64,000 bases of DNA from Actinoallomurus sp963850195 (GCA_963850195.1 CAWKKD010000005.1:930001-994000); one strand, 5' to 3'; positions 37,402-46,420 are shown, counted from the first letter of the stretch. Notes: generated from the sequence alone by a model not told the origin. A program made the numbers and translations.

Positions 37402-38357
37402 GCGCGCGCCTGCTGGAGAGATTCACCGAGGATGCCGGTGGGACGGAACATGAGGACGATCACGAGGACCGTGAACGCGATGACGTCCTTCCATTCGGAG
37501 CCGAAGAAGATGGCACCCCAGTTCTCGATCAGCCCGAGCGCGACGCCGCCGATCAGCGCGCCGCGCAGGTTGCCGATGCCACCGAGGACCGCGGCGGTGA
37601 ACGCCTTGATGCCCAGGATGAACCCGATGTTGAACTGCGTGTTCTCGTACTGGGTCGTGTAGAGCACCGCGGCGGCGCCGGCCATCGCCCCGCCGAGCAG
37701 GAACGTCATGCGGACGATGACGTCGATGTTCACGCCCATGAGCGTGGCCGTCTCCGGGTCCTGCGCCGTCGCCCGGATCCCACGCCCGATCTTCGTACGG
37801 TTCACCGTCAGGTCCAGCGCGATCATCATGATGATCGCGGCGACGATGACGATGACCTGCTGGAGCTGGACCGCCGTCGAACCGATCTTGAAGACCGTGG
37901 TGCGGTCGACGATCCGAGGCAGCGACTCCTGGTTACGGCCCGGGAGGTGGAACACGTGCGGGATGACCACCAGGGCGAAGAACTCCTGAAGGAAGAACGA
38001 CGCGCCGATGGCCGAGATGAGGGCGGACAGCCGTGAGGCACCACGTTTGCGCAACGGCCGGTAGGCGACGTGTTCCAGGAGGACCGCCGCACCTCCCGAG
38101 GCCGCCATGCCGACCACCAGCAGCAGGATCAGCATGCCGATGAGCGTGAACCCGGTGAACGAGTGAGTGACGTCGCCCTTCTGGAGCACGAGCAGCGCCG
38201 CGAAGGTGCCGATCATGAAGATCTCGGAGTGGGCGAAGTTGATGAGGCGCAGCACGCCGTACACCATCGTGTAGCCGAGGGCGACGAGTGCGTAGATCGC
38301 GCCGATCGTGAGACCACCGATCGTCGATGGCACGAACTGCGTAACGAAGTCGTTCAT
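37398..38357 (-). CDS. livH: Branched-chain amino acid ABC transporter permease LivH
   Basis: The other membrane subunit of the Liv importer, 319 residues with about eight spans. Hallmarks are YALVALGYTMVYGVLRLINFAHSE near the N-terminus and the coupling loop KIGRGIRATAQDPETATLMG near residue 195. It follows livK after a 107-bp gap that contains two strong hairpins, so it is expected to be made in smaller amount than the binding protein. Confidence 0.95.
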   Translation of the reverse strand: MNDFVTQFVPSTIGGLTIGAIYALVALGYTMVYGVLRLINFAHSEIFMIGTFAALLVLQKGDVTHSFTGFTLIGMLILLLVVGMAASGGAAVLLEHVAYRPLRKRGASRLSALISAIGASFFLQEFFALVVIPHVFHLPGRNQESLPRIVDRTTVFKIGSTAVQLQQVIVIVAAIIMMIALDLTVNRTKIGRGIRATAQDPETATLMGVNIDVIVRMTFLLGGAMAGAAAVLYTTQYENTQFNIGFILGIKAFTAAVLGGIGNLRGALIGGVALGLIENWGAIFFGSEWKDVIAFTVLVIVLMFRPTGILGESLQQARA

Positions 38358-38376
38358 TGTTCGCCTTCAAGACCGG

Positions 38377-38433
38377 GGGCGGTTCGGAGAACCGCCCGAT
38401 GCGCGGAGCGGGAGTGCCGAGGCACTCCCGCTC
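38377..38433 (-). terminator. Two hairpins between livK and livH
   Basis: Hairpin 1: GGGCGGTTC/GAACCGCCC at 38377-38397 with a 3-base loop. Hairpin 2: GAGCGGGAGTGCC/GGCACTCCCGCTC at 38406-38433. Neither is followed by a T run. On the minus strand they follow the livK stop at once and are well placed to protect the livK mRNA end or cut read-through into livHMGF. Confidence 0.65.
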
Positions 38434-38464
38434 TCACGCCGTCGTGTCAAACCTGGTCTCTGGG

Positions 38465-39637
38465 TCAGCCCAGCTTGGCTTCGTCGGACTTGCCCAGCCA
38501 GGTGAGGGCGCCGTTCTTGACCTCGTAGATGTGGATCGTCGTGGTCGCGAGCTCACCATTGGCGTCGAACTTGATGTCCTTGGAGACACCCTTCGCGCTG
38601 TAGGTCTTGAGGAACTCGTTGATCTTCTCGGACGTGCTGTCGCCGGCCTTGACGGCGGCGATGATCGCCTGGGCGGCGTCGTAGCCCTCGGTCGCGTAGA
38701 TCGCCGGGCTGGCGTTGTACTTCGCCTTGTAGTCGGCGACGAACTTCACCAGCGTCGGGTCGGTCTGCTGGCCGAACGGGATGAAGCAGGGGCAGCCGAG
38801 GACCGCGCCCTCCGCCTGGGCCTGGCCGGCGCCGGAGATGAGCTGCGCGTCGAGGCCACCGTCACCGGAGGCCCACAGCGCCTTCACGCCACCGTCGCGG
38901 AGCTGCTTGAGCAGCCGGCCGCCCTCGGAGTAGTAGCCGCCGTAGAAGATGATGTCCGGGTTGGCGGCCTTGACCTTCGTGACCGTCGAGGAGAAGTCGT
39001 TCGCGTCCTCGGAGATCTGGTCACGCTGGACGTTGAGGCCCTTGGCCTTGAAGGCCGCGAAGACCGAGTCGCCGAGGCCGACGCTGTAGGCCTTCTTGCC
39101 GTTGATGACGTACGCGGTCTTCGGCGACTTCGCCTTGACCATGAAGTCGGCGATGCCGGCGCCCTGCGCCGCGTCGGTGGCCACCATCCGGTGGAAGTAC
39201 TTGTAGCCCTGCTTGGACAGGTCCGGGTTGGTCGCCGAGGGGGTGAGGTTCGGGATCTTGCCCTCTTCGAAGATCTTGTCCGCGGCCTTCGACTCGCCGG
39301 AGAAGGCCGGGCCGATCAGCGCGGAGATCTTGTCGTCCTTGATCGCCTTGGGCGCGAGGGCTGCGGCCTGGTTCTCCTTGCCCTGCGTGTCGTAGCGGAT
39401 CAGCTTGATCTTCTGCTTGGGGTTCGTGGCGTTGTACTCGTCGATGGCGAGCTGCGCGCCATTACGCGGGGGAATGACGATGGCCGAGTCCGGGCCCGTC
39501 TGGTCTCCCATGAAACCGACCTTGATGTCACCGCTGCTGTCGCCCTTGTCGCCAGAGCCACACGCCGACGCACCGAGCGTCAATGCCGCGCTCACCGCCA
39601 CAACACCGGTGAGCTTCACAAAAAAGTTGCTATGCAA
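38465..39637 (-). CDS. livK: Branched-chain amino acid ABC transporter substrate-binding lipoprotein
   Basis: The extracytoplasmic binding protein of the Liv importer, 390 residues, type 1 periplasmic binding fold. The signal peptide VKLTGVVAVSAALTLGASAC ends in a lipobox, so it is lipid-anchored. The mature protein shows IKVGFMGDQTGPDSAI, then ALIGPAFSGESKAADKI and ATEGYDAAQAIIAAVKAG, typical of LivK. The start is inferred as TTG at 39637 because AAGGAAGAG lies just upstream and it begins the signal peptide; longer frames to 39781 lack a site. First gene of livKHMGF. Confidence 0.92.
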   Translation of the reverse strand: MHSNFFVKLTGVVAVSAALTLGASACGSGDKGDSSGDIKVGFMGDQTGPDSAIVIPPRNGAQLAIDEYNATNPKQKIKLIRYDTQGKENQAAALAPKAIKDDKISALIGPAFSGESKAADKIFEEGKIPNLTPSATNPDLSKQGYKYFHRMVATDAAQGAGIADFMVKAKSPKTAYVINGKKAYSVGLGDSVFAAFKAKGLNVQRDQISEDANDFSSTVTKVKAANPDIIFYGGYYSEGGRLLKQLRDGGVKALWASGDGGLDAQLISGAGQAQAEGAVLGCPCFIPFGQQTDPTLVKFVADYKAKYNASPAIYATEGYDAAQAIIAAVKAGDSTSEKINEFLKTYSAKGVSKDIKFDANGELATTTIHIYEVKNGALTWLGKSDEAKLG

Positions 39638-39905
39638 GGCCGCTCTTCCTTCCGTCCGAACCGCTTCGGGGTACGTCATGCACCCCAGGTCCGTCCGTAT
39701 ACGGGCGTTACGTCGCGTTTCCTGGGGGCCAGAGCTGTAGTACACCGATCCGGTGGTCACGAGGAGTAGGCCTCCGACCATGGTGTTACTGCTTCGTTAC
39801 TGGTCCGTGGCATAACCGACGAAAGTCGAGCGCGTTGCGTGTCGCGGGAATTACGGCAGATCAGGCGGGTTCTCAAATTCGATCATGACGAATACCGCGC
39901 CGAAC

Positions 39906-40511
39906 CTACTCGACGTCGACGGACGATGACTCTCCGAGACCACCCGCGATGACGGCCTCGGCGACGGCGCGCATCGTCATGCGACGGTCCATCGAGGTCT
40001 TCTGGATGAAGCGGAACGCGTCGTGCTCCGACCAGCCGTGCGCGGCCTGCAACAGCCCCTTGGCCCGGTCGACGGCCTTGCGGGTCTCGAGCCGCTCCTC
40101 CAGCGTGCCGACCTCGGCCTCGAGACTCTTGATCTCCTGGAACCGGCTCACCGCCATCTCGATGGCGGGCACCAGGTCGGCCTTGGTGAACGGCTTGACG
40201 AGGTAGGCCATCGCGCCGGCGTCGCGCGCCCGCTCGACGAGCTCACGCTGGGAGAACGCGGTGAGGATGACCACTGGGGCGACGCGGTCGGCCGCGATGC
40301 GCTCGGCCGCCGAGATGCCGTCGAGAATGGGCATCTTGACGTCGAGGATGACCAGATCGGGCACGTGCTCGACGGTGAGCCTGACGGCCGTCTCGCCGTC
40401 TCCGGCCTCGCCGACGACGCAATAACCGTCCTCTTCGAGCATCTCCTTCAGGTCGAGCCTGATGAGGGCCTCATCTTCCGCGATCACAACGCGGCGCGGG
40501 GTCTCGGTCAC
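39906..40511 (-). CDS. pdtaR: ANTAR-domain response regulator (PdtaR-like)
   Basis: A two-component response regulator that acts on RNA as an antiterminator. It has 201 residues. The receiver domain shows the acidic pair in IAEDEALIRLDL, phospho-acceptor Asp57 in LVILDVKMP, and switch Thr and Lys in ILTAF and YLVKPFT. A coiled linker (SRFQEIKSLEAEVGTLEERL) leads to an ANTAR domain with KAVDRAKGLLQAAHGWSEHD and AFRFIQKTSMDRRMTMRAVA. Targets are usually paired hexaloop hairpins near start codons. Start: GTG at 40511; GTG at 40517 is possible. The partner kinase is not in the window. Confidence 0.93.
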   Translation of the reverse strand: MTETPRRVVIAEDEALIRLDLKEMLEEDGYCVVGEAGDGETAVRLTVEHVPDLVILDVKMPILDGISAAERIAADRVAPVVILTAFSQRELVERARDAGAMAYLVKPFTKADLVPAIEMAVSRFQEIKSLEAEVGTLEERLETRKAVDRAKGLLQAAHGWSEHDAFRFIQKTSMDRRMTMRAVAEAVIAGGLGESSSVDVE

Positions 40512-40612
40512 GCGCACGAGCGTACCCGGACCCGCTACCCTGGTATCTGCCCCGGGTGCCCCGAAAGGGACATCACCGAGGTGTCCGGGCTTCCGCGGAA
40601 GCCACCGGAGAT

Positions 40613-40696
40613 GCCGGGATGTCGGAATAGGTAGACGATGACGCCTCAAAAGCGTTTGTCCGAAAGGACGTGCGGGTTCGAGTCCCGCTCCCGGCA
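40613..40696 (+). tRNA. tRNA-Leu (anticodon CAA)
   Basis: A class II tRNA of 84 nt with a 7-bp acceptor stem GCCGGGA/TCCCGGC, discriminator A, a long variable arm TGTCC-GAAA-GGACG, T arm GCGGG-TTCGAGT-CCCGC and anticodon loop CTCAAAA reading UUG codons. CCA is not encoded. Confidence 0.96.
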
Positions 40697-40707
40697 CTTC
40701 TGAAAAA

Positions 40708-40745
40708 CCGTCGCCCTCCCAGGGCGACGGTTTTGGTGTTTATGG
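40708..40745. terminator. Terminator shared by tRNA-Leu and pyk
   Basis: A 10-bp perfect stem CCGTCGCCCT/AGGGCGACGG with a 3-base loop, followed on the plus strand by TTTTGGTGTTT and preceded by AAAAA, which gives a T run on the minus strand. It can end the tRNA transcript and the convergent pyk transcript. Confidence 0.85.
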
Positions 40746-40792
40746 CCTTGACCGGGAGCGCCGCCGTTCGGGCGGCACTCCCGATGGGATGG

Positions 40793-42229
40793 TCAGTTCG
40801 CGGGATGACTCGCGATGGCGTCGCCGATCCGGTGGACGCGCAGCGCGTTGGTCGAGCCCGAGGTGCCTGGGGGCGAACCCGCCACGATGACGACCGTGTC
40901 GCCCTTCTGGCAGCGGCCGATGTCCAGGAGCGCCGACTCGACCTGGCGGACCATCTCGTCGGTGTGGAAGACCTCGGGGACGATGAACGTCTCGACGCCC
41001 CACACCAGCGCGAGCTGGCTGCGCGTGTCCGGCAGCGCCGTGAAGGCCAGCAGCGGGATCGGCGAGCGATAGCGGGACAGCCGCCGCGCGGTCTCCCCCG
41101 TCATCGTGAACGCGACGAGCGCCTTGGCGCCGACGGTCGCGCCGACCTCGGCCGCGGCGCGCGCGATGGCGCCACCGACCGTCTCGGGCAGCCGGTCGAG
41201 CGAGTGGGTGGCCCGGAGCGTGGCCTCCTCGGCCGCGCAGACGATGCGGCCCATCGTCTGCACCGACTCGATCGGGTAGTCACCGACGCTGGTCTCGCCC
41301 GAGAGCATGACGGCGTCGGCGCCCTCGAAGACGGCGACGGCGACGTCGGACGCCTCGGCACGGGTCGGCCGCGGCGCGCTGATCATGGACTCGAGCATCT
41401 GCGTGGCGACGATGACCGGCCGGGCCTTCTCACGGGTGAGCTCGATCGCGCGCTTCTGCACGATCGGCACCTGCTCGAGCGGCAGCTCGACGCCCAGGTC
41501 GCCGCGGGCGACCATGATGCCGTCGAAGGCCTCGACGATCTCCTCGAGGTACTCCACGGCCTGCGGCTTCTCGATCTTGGCCAGGACGGGGACCGAACGG
41601 CCCTCCTCCTCCATGATCCGGCGGACCGGTACGACGTCCTCGGGGCTGCGCACGAACGACAGCGCGACGAGGTCGACGCCGAGCCGCAGCGCGAATCGCA
41701 GGTCGTCCTCGTCCTTCTCGGTGAGGGCGGGCACGCTGACGGCGACGCCGGGCAGGTTGAGGCCCTTGTGGTCGGAGACCAAGCCGCCGACGAGGACCCG
41801 GGTGCGTACGCGGGAACCGTCGACCGCGGTGACGTTGAGGACGACGCGGCCGTCGTCGATGAGGATGGTGTCACCCGCCCGTACGTCGCCGGGAAGCCCG
41901 CCGTAGGTCGTGGAGACCTCGGTGCGGCTGCCCGGTACGTCGTCGGTGGTGACGGTGAACTCGTCCCCCAGGGTGAGTCGTACCGGTCCGTCGGCGAAAC
42001 GGCCGAGACGGATCTTCGGACCCTGGAGGTCGGCGAGGATGCCCACGCCGTGTCCGGTGGTGTTGGAGGCTTCGCGGAGGAGTTTGTAGACCTCCTCGTG
42101 CTGCCGCTGGGTGCCATGGCTCATGTTGAGCCGGGCGACGTCGATACCGGCCTCCACCAATGCGGTGATGCGCTCCGGGCTGGAGCAGGCCGGACCAATG
42201 GTGCTGACGATCTTTGCTCGGCGACTCAC
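40793..42229 (-). CDS. pyk: Pyruvate kinase
   Basis: Pyruvate kinase transfers phosphate from phosphoenolpyruvate to ADP in the last step of glycolysis. It has 478 residues. The N-terminal barrel starts KIVSTIGPACSSPERI, the B domain lies around residues 70-170, the catalytic signature with the Lys and metal Glu is VPVLAKIEKPQAVEYLEEIV, the metal-site loop is IMVARGDLGVELPLEQVP, and the C-domain holds ALVAFTMTGETARRLSRYR. Length is normal. The promoter lies in the 120 bp shared with the divergent AraC gene, which holds a DasR-like operator. Confidence 0.97.
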   Translation of the reverse strand: MSRRAKIVSTIGPACSSPERITALVEAGIDVARLNMSHGTQRQHEEVYKLLREASNTTGHGVGILADLQGPKIRLGRFADGPVRLTLGDEFTVTTDDVPGSRTEVSTTYGGLPGDVRAGDTILIDDGRVVLNVTAVDGSRVRTRVLVGGLVSDHKGLNLPGVAVSVPALTEKDEDDLRFALRLGVDLVALSFVRSPEDVVPVRRIMEEEGRSVPVLAKIEKPQAVEYLEEIVEAFDGIMVARGDLGVELPLEQVPIVQKRAIELTREKARPVIVATQMLESMISAPRPTRAEASDVAVAVFEGADAVMLSGETSVGDYPIESVQTMGRIVCAAEEATLRATHSLDRLPETVGGAIARAAAEVGATVGAKALVAFTMTGETARRLSRYRSPIPLLAFTALPDTRSQLALVWGVETFIVPEVFHTDEMVRQVESALLDIGRCQKGDTVVIVAGSPPGTSGSTNALRVHRIGDAIASHPAN

Positions 42230-42300
42230 GCGTACAACCCTAGGTAGTTACTGGCGGGTACATGTATTCGTGCAGGTCCACTTGGTGCACTGTTCATGTA

Positions 42301-42315
42301 TTGGTCTAGACCGAA
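42301..42315. promoter_or_regulatory. DasR-like operator (dre) between pyk and AraC gene
   Basis: TTGGTCTAGACCGAA contains the perfect palindrome GGTCTAGACC, the core of the dre site bound by the GntR regulator DasR. It lies 72 bp before the pyk start and 35 bp before the AraC gene start. A direct repeat CATGTATT at 42261-42268 and 42295-42302 partly overlaps it. Confidence 0.55.
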
Positions 42316-42349
42316 CCGTATGACAGCACCATCGTGGAGGAAAGCGGGC

Positions 42350-43027
42350 ATGTACGCCGAGCGGTCGCCGGAACCGGATCTCGGGCTCGTCTGCGACTGG
42401 ACGCAGACCTCCGTGGAGGCGTACGCACAGCTCGTCGTGCCGGATGGCTGCGTCGACCTGATCTGGACCGGCGACGCGGTGCTCGTCGCGGGCCCCGACA
42501 CACGCGCGCGGGTCGCGGCCCTGCCGGCCGGCGCCCGGTTCGCGGGGGTCCGTTTCCGGCCCGGCGCGGCCCCGCACCTGCTGGGCGTGCCCGCCCAGGC
42601 GCTGCTCGACCGCACCGCCGACCTCACCGAGCTGTGGGGCGCCGGCGCACAGCGGGTCGCCGACGAGGCCGCCGGCGACCCGTTCCCGGCCCTGCACACG
42701 GCCCTGTACGGGCGGCTGCGCGACGCCGGGCCGCCCGAGCCGACCGCCGCCGCGACCATGGCCGCGCTCGTACGCTGCGCGACCGTACGCGAGGCGGCCG
42801 GTCGGCTCGGGCTGAGCGAGCGCGGACTGCACCGGCGGTCGCTGACGCTGTTCGGCTACGGCCCGAAGACCCTTCAGCGGGTCCTGCGGTTCCAGCGCGC
42901 GCTACGCCTGGCACGGGGCGGTACGGGGCTCGCCGACGTCGCGTACGCCGCCGGCTACGCCGACCAGCCTCACCTCACGCACGAGGTACGCCTGCTCACC
43001 GGGATGACGCTGGGCGAGCTGCGCTGA
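42350..43027 (+). CDS. AraC-family transcriptional regulator
   Basis: A 225-residue DNA-binding regulator. The N-terminal half (WTQTSVEAYAQLVVPDGCVD, FAGVRFRPGAAPHLLGVP) matches the DUF6597-type domain common in these regulators, and the C-terminal half holds the two AraC helix-turn-helices (REAAGRLGLSERGLHRRS and LADVAYAAGYADQPHLTHEV). ATG at 42350 has GGAGGAAAG seven bases upstream; in-frame upstream ATG codons lack a site. It diverges from pyk and converges on the DJ-1 gene with 5 bp between stops. Target and inducer are unknown. Confidence 0.9.
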   Translation: MYAERSPEPDLGLVCDWTQTSVEAYAQLVVPDGCVDLIWTGDAVLVAGPDTRARVAALPAGARFAGVRFRPGAAPHLLGVPAQALLDRTADLTELWGAGAQRVADEAAGDPFPALHTALYGRLRDAGPPEPTAAATMAALVRCATVREAAGRLGLSERGLHRRSLTLFGYGPKTLQRVLRFQRALRLARGGTGLADVAYAAGYADQPHLTHEVRLLTGMTLGELR

Positions 43028-43032
43028 CGCGC

Positions 43033-43587
43033 TCAGGACGCGAAGACCTCGACCGCCGTCAGGCAGTACGCCTTGAGGTCGTCCGGCTTGCGGCTCGTCA
43101 CGAGCACGTTGCGGCCCGCGGAGCAGATCTGGACCTCCTCGTCGACCCAGGTGCCGCCGGCGTTGCGGATGTCGGTCCGCAGGCTGGGCCACGACGTGAG
43201 GGTCCGGCCGCGTACGACGTCGGCCTCCACCAGGGTCCAGGGTGCGTGGCAGATCGCCGCGACCGGCTTGCCGTCGTCGAAGAACCCGCGGACGAACGCC
43301 ACGGCCTTCGGCTGCATGCGGAGGTAGTCCGGGTTGGCGACGCCGCCGGGCAGTGAGAGCCCGTCGAAGCCGGCCACCGACACCTCGTCGAGCGTGGCGT
43401 CCACGGGGAACGTGTCGGCCTTCTCGAGATGGTCGCGCGCCTGGACACGCCCGGGCGTGGTCGAGATGAGGCGCGGCCGGCCGCCGGAACGCTCCACGGC
43501 CTGCCAGGGCTCGGTCAGCTCGACCTGCTCGATGCCGTCCGGCGCTACGAGGAAGGCGATCGTCCTGCCCTGAAGATCGGTGCTCAT
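43033..43587 (-). CDS. DJ-1/PfpI family protein
   Basis: A 184-residue class I amidotransferase-like protein of the PfpI/YhbO group, usually a glyoxalase III or deglycase-like stress enzyme. The nucleophile elbow AAICHAPW gives Cys113-His114, and the partner Glu20 is in APDGIEQVEL. ATG at 43587 follows an AAGGA site. The substrate is not known. Confidence 0.9.
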   Translation of the reverse strand: MSTDLQGRTIAFLVAPDGIEQVELTEPWQAVERSGGRPRLISTTPGRVQARDHLEKADTFPVDATLDEVSVAGFDGLSLPGGVANPDYLRMQPKAVAFVRGFFDDGKPVAAICHAPWTLVEADVVRGRTLTSWPSLRTDIRNAGGTWVDEEVQICSAGRNVLVTSRKPDDLKAYCLTAVEVFAS

Positions 43588-43863
43588 CGGTCGTTCCTTC
43601 CCTCCTCTTCGGATGTTTCGGACACAGGGAACCCTGCCCCTCATCCCGCGCCGCATTCATCGGCACCGGAGGCTTCGGGTCGCCGGGGGCGCACACGCTC
43701 CGCCATATGCCGCCAGACGACACCTTCCAATCAATTATCCGGATTATTTAGTTGACAGTCGTACGGCGACGCGCGTTTCGCCGTCTCGCGTTGCGCAAGA
43801 CCCCTTTCATGCGTCATTTTCTATGAGGGTTTTCGTGATCGCCACCGGACGGGAGCGTGCCAG

Positions 43864-45294
43864 ATGCCGGATCTGACCCGCCGTCGCCTTTTCAGTGCGG
43901 CGGGCGCCGTGACGGCGTCGGCATTCGCGGCGGAATTCCTGCCGCCCAACGTGCGGCGCGCGATCGCCGACACCCCGGAGAGGGTCGACGGAAAACTCTC
44001 TGATATCAAGCATGTCGTCGTTTTAATGCAAGAAAATCGCTCATTCGACCATTATTTTGGGACGCTTCCCGGAGTGCGCGGTTTCTCCGATCCGGACGCG
44101 ATCACGCTGAGCACGGGACGCTCGGTCTTTCACCAGCCCGACGAGGCGAACCCCTCGGGCTACCTGCTCCCCTACCGCCTCGACACCCGTACCAGCAACG
44201 CGCAGGCGATCCCGTCGACCAACCACGCGTGGAAGGTCCAGCACCAGGCGTGGAACGAGGGCCGGATGGACGCCTGGCTCCCCACGCACCGGGTCGCCGA
44301 CGGCGACAACGCCCCCTACGTCATGGGCTACCACACGCGCGAGGACATCCCGTTCCAGTTCGCGCTGGCCGAGTCGTTCACCGTCTGCGACCGTTACTTC
44401 TGCTCGGTGCTCGGCCCCACGTGGCCCAACCGCCTCTACCTGATGGGCGGCACCATCGACCCCGGCGGCACCGAGGGCGGACCCGTCATCAGCAACCGGG
44501 ACCCGTCGCTCTACACCTGGAAGACCTATCCGGAGGCGCTCACCGACGCGGGCGTCGACTGGACGGTCTATCAGGAGGTGGACAACTACGGCTGCAACGT
44601 CCTGGAGTACTTCGCGGCGTACCAGGACGCCCCGACGGGCTCCCCGCTGGCCCGCAACGCCCTGCGCGCCTACCCGGCCGGGCAGTTCGAGTACGACGCG
44701 GCGCACGACCGGCTGCCGACCGTCTCGTGGATCATCCCGACCAGCTACCAGTCCGAGCACCCCGACTACACGCCCGCCGCCGGCGCCGACTACGTGGCCA
44801 GCAAGATCGACGCCATCGCGTCCAACCCGAACGTCTGGCGCAAGACCGTCTTCATCCTCAACTACGACGAGAACGACGGCCTGTTCGACCACGTGCCTCC
44901 CCCGGTGCCGCCGCCGGGTACGGCCGGGGAGTTCGTCCAGGGCCAGCCGATCGGCGGCGGGTTCCGGGTCCCGTGCGTCATCGTCTCGCCCTGGACCGCC
45001 GGCGGCTGGGTGGCGCGCGAGAGCTTCGACCACACGTCCGTCCTGCGCTTCCTCGAGCGGCTCACCGGCGTACGCGTCCCTCGGCTCAGCGACTGGCGGC
45101 GGAGCGCCTTCGGCGACCTGACGTCGGCGCTCGGCCTCGCCTCACACGGCCCGCCACCGCGGCTGCCCGACACCAAGCACCGGCTCGAGCAGGCGGTGCG
45201 CGAGGTCTCCGAGCTGCCCCCGCCGGACTTCCCCGACGGAGACCAGACACCGCCACGCCAGGAGCGGGGCGCGCGGCCGAGGCCGCGCCCCTGA
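43864..45294 (+). CDS. Tat-exported phospholipase C/acid phosphatase-like phosphoesterase
   Basis: A 476-residue secreted phosphoesterase (PLC family, alkaline phosphatase superfamily). A Tat signal TRRRLFSAAGAVTASAFAAE is at residues 5-24. The catalytic loop VLMQENRSFDHYFGTLPGVR starts near 53, metal-binding and substrate segments are SVLGPTWPNRLYLMGGT, FILNYDENDGLFDHVPPP and RVPCVIVSPWT. Substrate may be phospholipid or phosphomonoester. Leu54 is encoded by TTA (44023-44025), a codon rare in such genomes, and the first 200 bp are unusually AT-rich. The exported beta-propeller gene follows after 25 bp. Confidence 0.9.
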   Translation: MPDLTRRRLFSAAGAVTASAFAAEFLPPNVRRAIADTPERVDGKLSDIKHVVVLMQENRSFDHYFGTLPGVRGFSDPDAITLSTGRSVFHQPDEANPSGYLLPYRLDTRTSNAQAIPSTNHAWKVQHQAWNEGRMDAWLPTHRVADGDNAPYVMGYHTREDIPFQFALAESFTVCDRYFCSVLGPTWPNRLYLMGGTIDPGGTEGGPVISNRDPSLYTWKTYPEALTDAGVDWTVYQEVDNYGCNVLEYFAAYQDAPTGSPLARNALRAYPAGQFEYDAAHDRLPTVSWIIPTSYQSEHPDYTPAAGADYVASKIDAIASNPNVWRKTVFILNYDENDGLFDHVPPPVPPPGTAGEFVQGQPIGGGFRVPCVIVSPWTAGGWVARESFDHTSVLRFLERLTGVRVPRLSDWRRSAFGDLTSALGLASHGPPPRLPDTKHRLEQAVREVSELPPPDFPDGDQTPPRQERGARPRPRP

Positions 45295-45319
45295 CCCGCG
45301 GACCCGAAGGGAGCCCGAC

Positions 45320-46420
45320 GTGCCGAAACCGACCTCACGGCGGCGCCTCGTCCTCACGCTGGCCGGTGCCGCCGGCGTCGTCTCGCTGTCCCTGCCCGTC
45401 GGCGCGGTGCCTGGCCCACGTCCGCGGCCGACCAACAACGCGCCGGGCGGGCCGAAGTGGCAGCCGCCGGCCGGGTCGCCGTACCGGATCACGACCGGCG
45501 GCGACCTCGCGTACGTCGCGCTGGCCGGTGGGTACGCCGTCGCCACCGTCGACGTCGCCAGCCACGCGGTCCTGTCCACGGGCCTCCACACGGACGCCGC
45601 GCAGGGCCTCGCCGCGACCCCCGACGGCAAGCGGCTCTACATCGCCGACACGGGCCAGTACGACGTGCTCGTCACGGACACCGCCGGTGGCCCCCTACGG
45701 CCCGTGCACGTCGGCCCGTTCCCCCAGGACGTGGCGGTCTCCCCGGACGGCCGCAAGGTCTACGCGACCGTCACCGGCGGCGACACCGGCCACGGCGGGT
45801 CCGACATCGTCGCGGTGATCGACACCGAGACCGACGCGGTCGTCCGCGAGATCCGGGTGGGCACCGCACCACGCCAGGTGGTCTTCTCCCGCGACGGCGC
45901 GCGCGCCTACGTCACGACCAGCGAGGGCGTCTCCTTCATCGACGCACGCACCGACCGCGTGGTCCGGTCGGTCCACGACCCCGACGGGACCCAGGGCGTC
46001 GCCGTCTCGCCGGACGGCCGCACGCTCTACGTCACGAACCCGCGCGCGGGCCTCGTGGAGGTGATCAGGACCGGCTGCGGGAAGGTACGCGCCCGGATCC
46101 GGGCCGACGACCAGCCCTGGGCGCTCGACCTCACACCGGACGGCTCGAAGGCGTACGTCTCGCGGATGAACGCCGGCGCCGTCGCGGTGGTCGACACGGC
46201 GACCGACCGCGTGACGAGCACGATCCCGGTCGGGAGGCTGCCGCAGTCGGTCGCGGTCACACGGGACGGGTCGGAGGTGTGGGTCGGCAACGGCCTGTCC
46301 GGCACCGTCTCGGTCATCGAGGTCGCCTCCGGGAAGGTCACCACGACGATCACGCGTGGCACCGGCACCCGGCCGATCAACGCGGCGCCGCTCGGCATCG
46401 CGTTCGCCCCCGCGACCTAA
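45320..46420 (+). CDS. Exported YVTN-type beta-propeller protein
   Basis: A 366-residue protein with a Tat-like leader (SRRRLVLTLAGAAGVVSLSL, residues 6-25) and six to seven repeats of about 42 residues of the YVTN/lactonase-like propeller type: DVAVSPDGRKVYATVTGGD, GVAVSPDGRTLYVTNPRAG, ALDLTPDGSKAYVSRMNAG and SVAVTRDGSEVWVGNGLSG. It probably folds as a propeller outside the cell and binds a ligand or partner. It likely shares an operon with the phosphoesterase 25 bp upstream. Its TAA stop abuts MITE-like copy C. Confidence 0.87.
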   Translation: MPKPTSRRRLVLTLAGAAGVVSLSLPVGAVPGPRPRPTNNAPGGPKWQPPAGSPYRITTGGDLAYVALAGGYAVATVDVASHAVLSTGLHTDAAQGLAATPDGKRLYIADTGQYDVLVTDTAGGPLRPVHVGPFPQDVAVSPDGRKVYATVTGGDTGHGGSDIVAVIDTETDAVVREIRVGTAPRQVVFSRDGARAYVTTSEGVSFIDARTDRVVRSVHDPDGTQGVAVSPDGRTLYVTNPRAGLVEVIRTGCGKVRARIRADDQPWALDLTPDGSKAYVSRMNAGAVAVVDTATDRVTSTIPVGRLPQSVAVTRDGSEVWVGNGLSGTVSVIEVASGKVTTTITRGTGTRPINAAPLGIAFAPAT

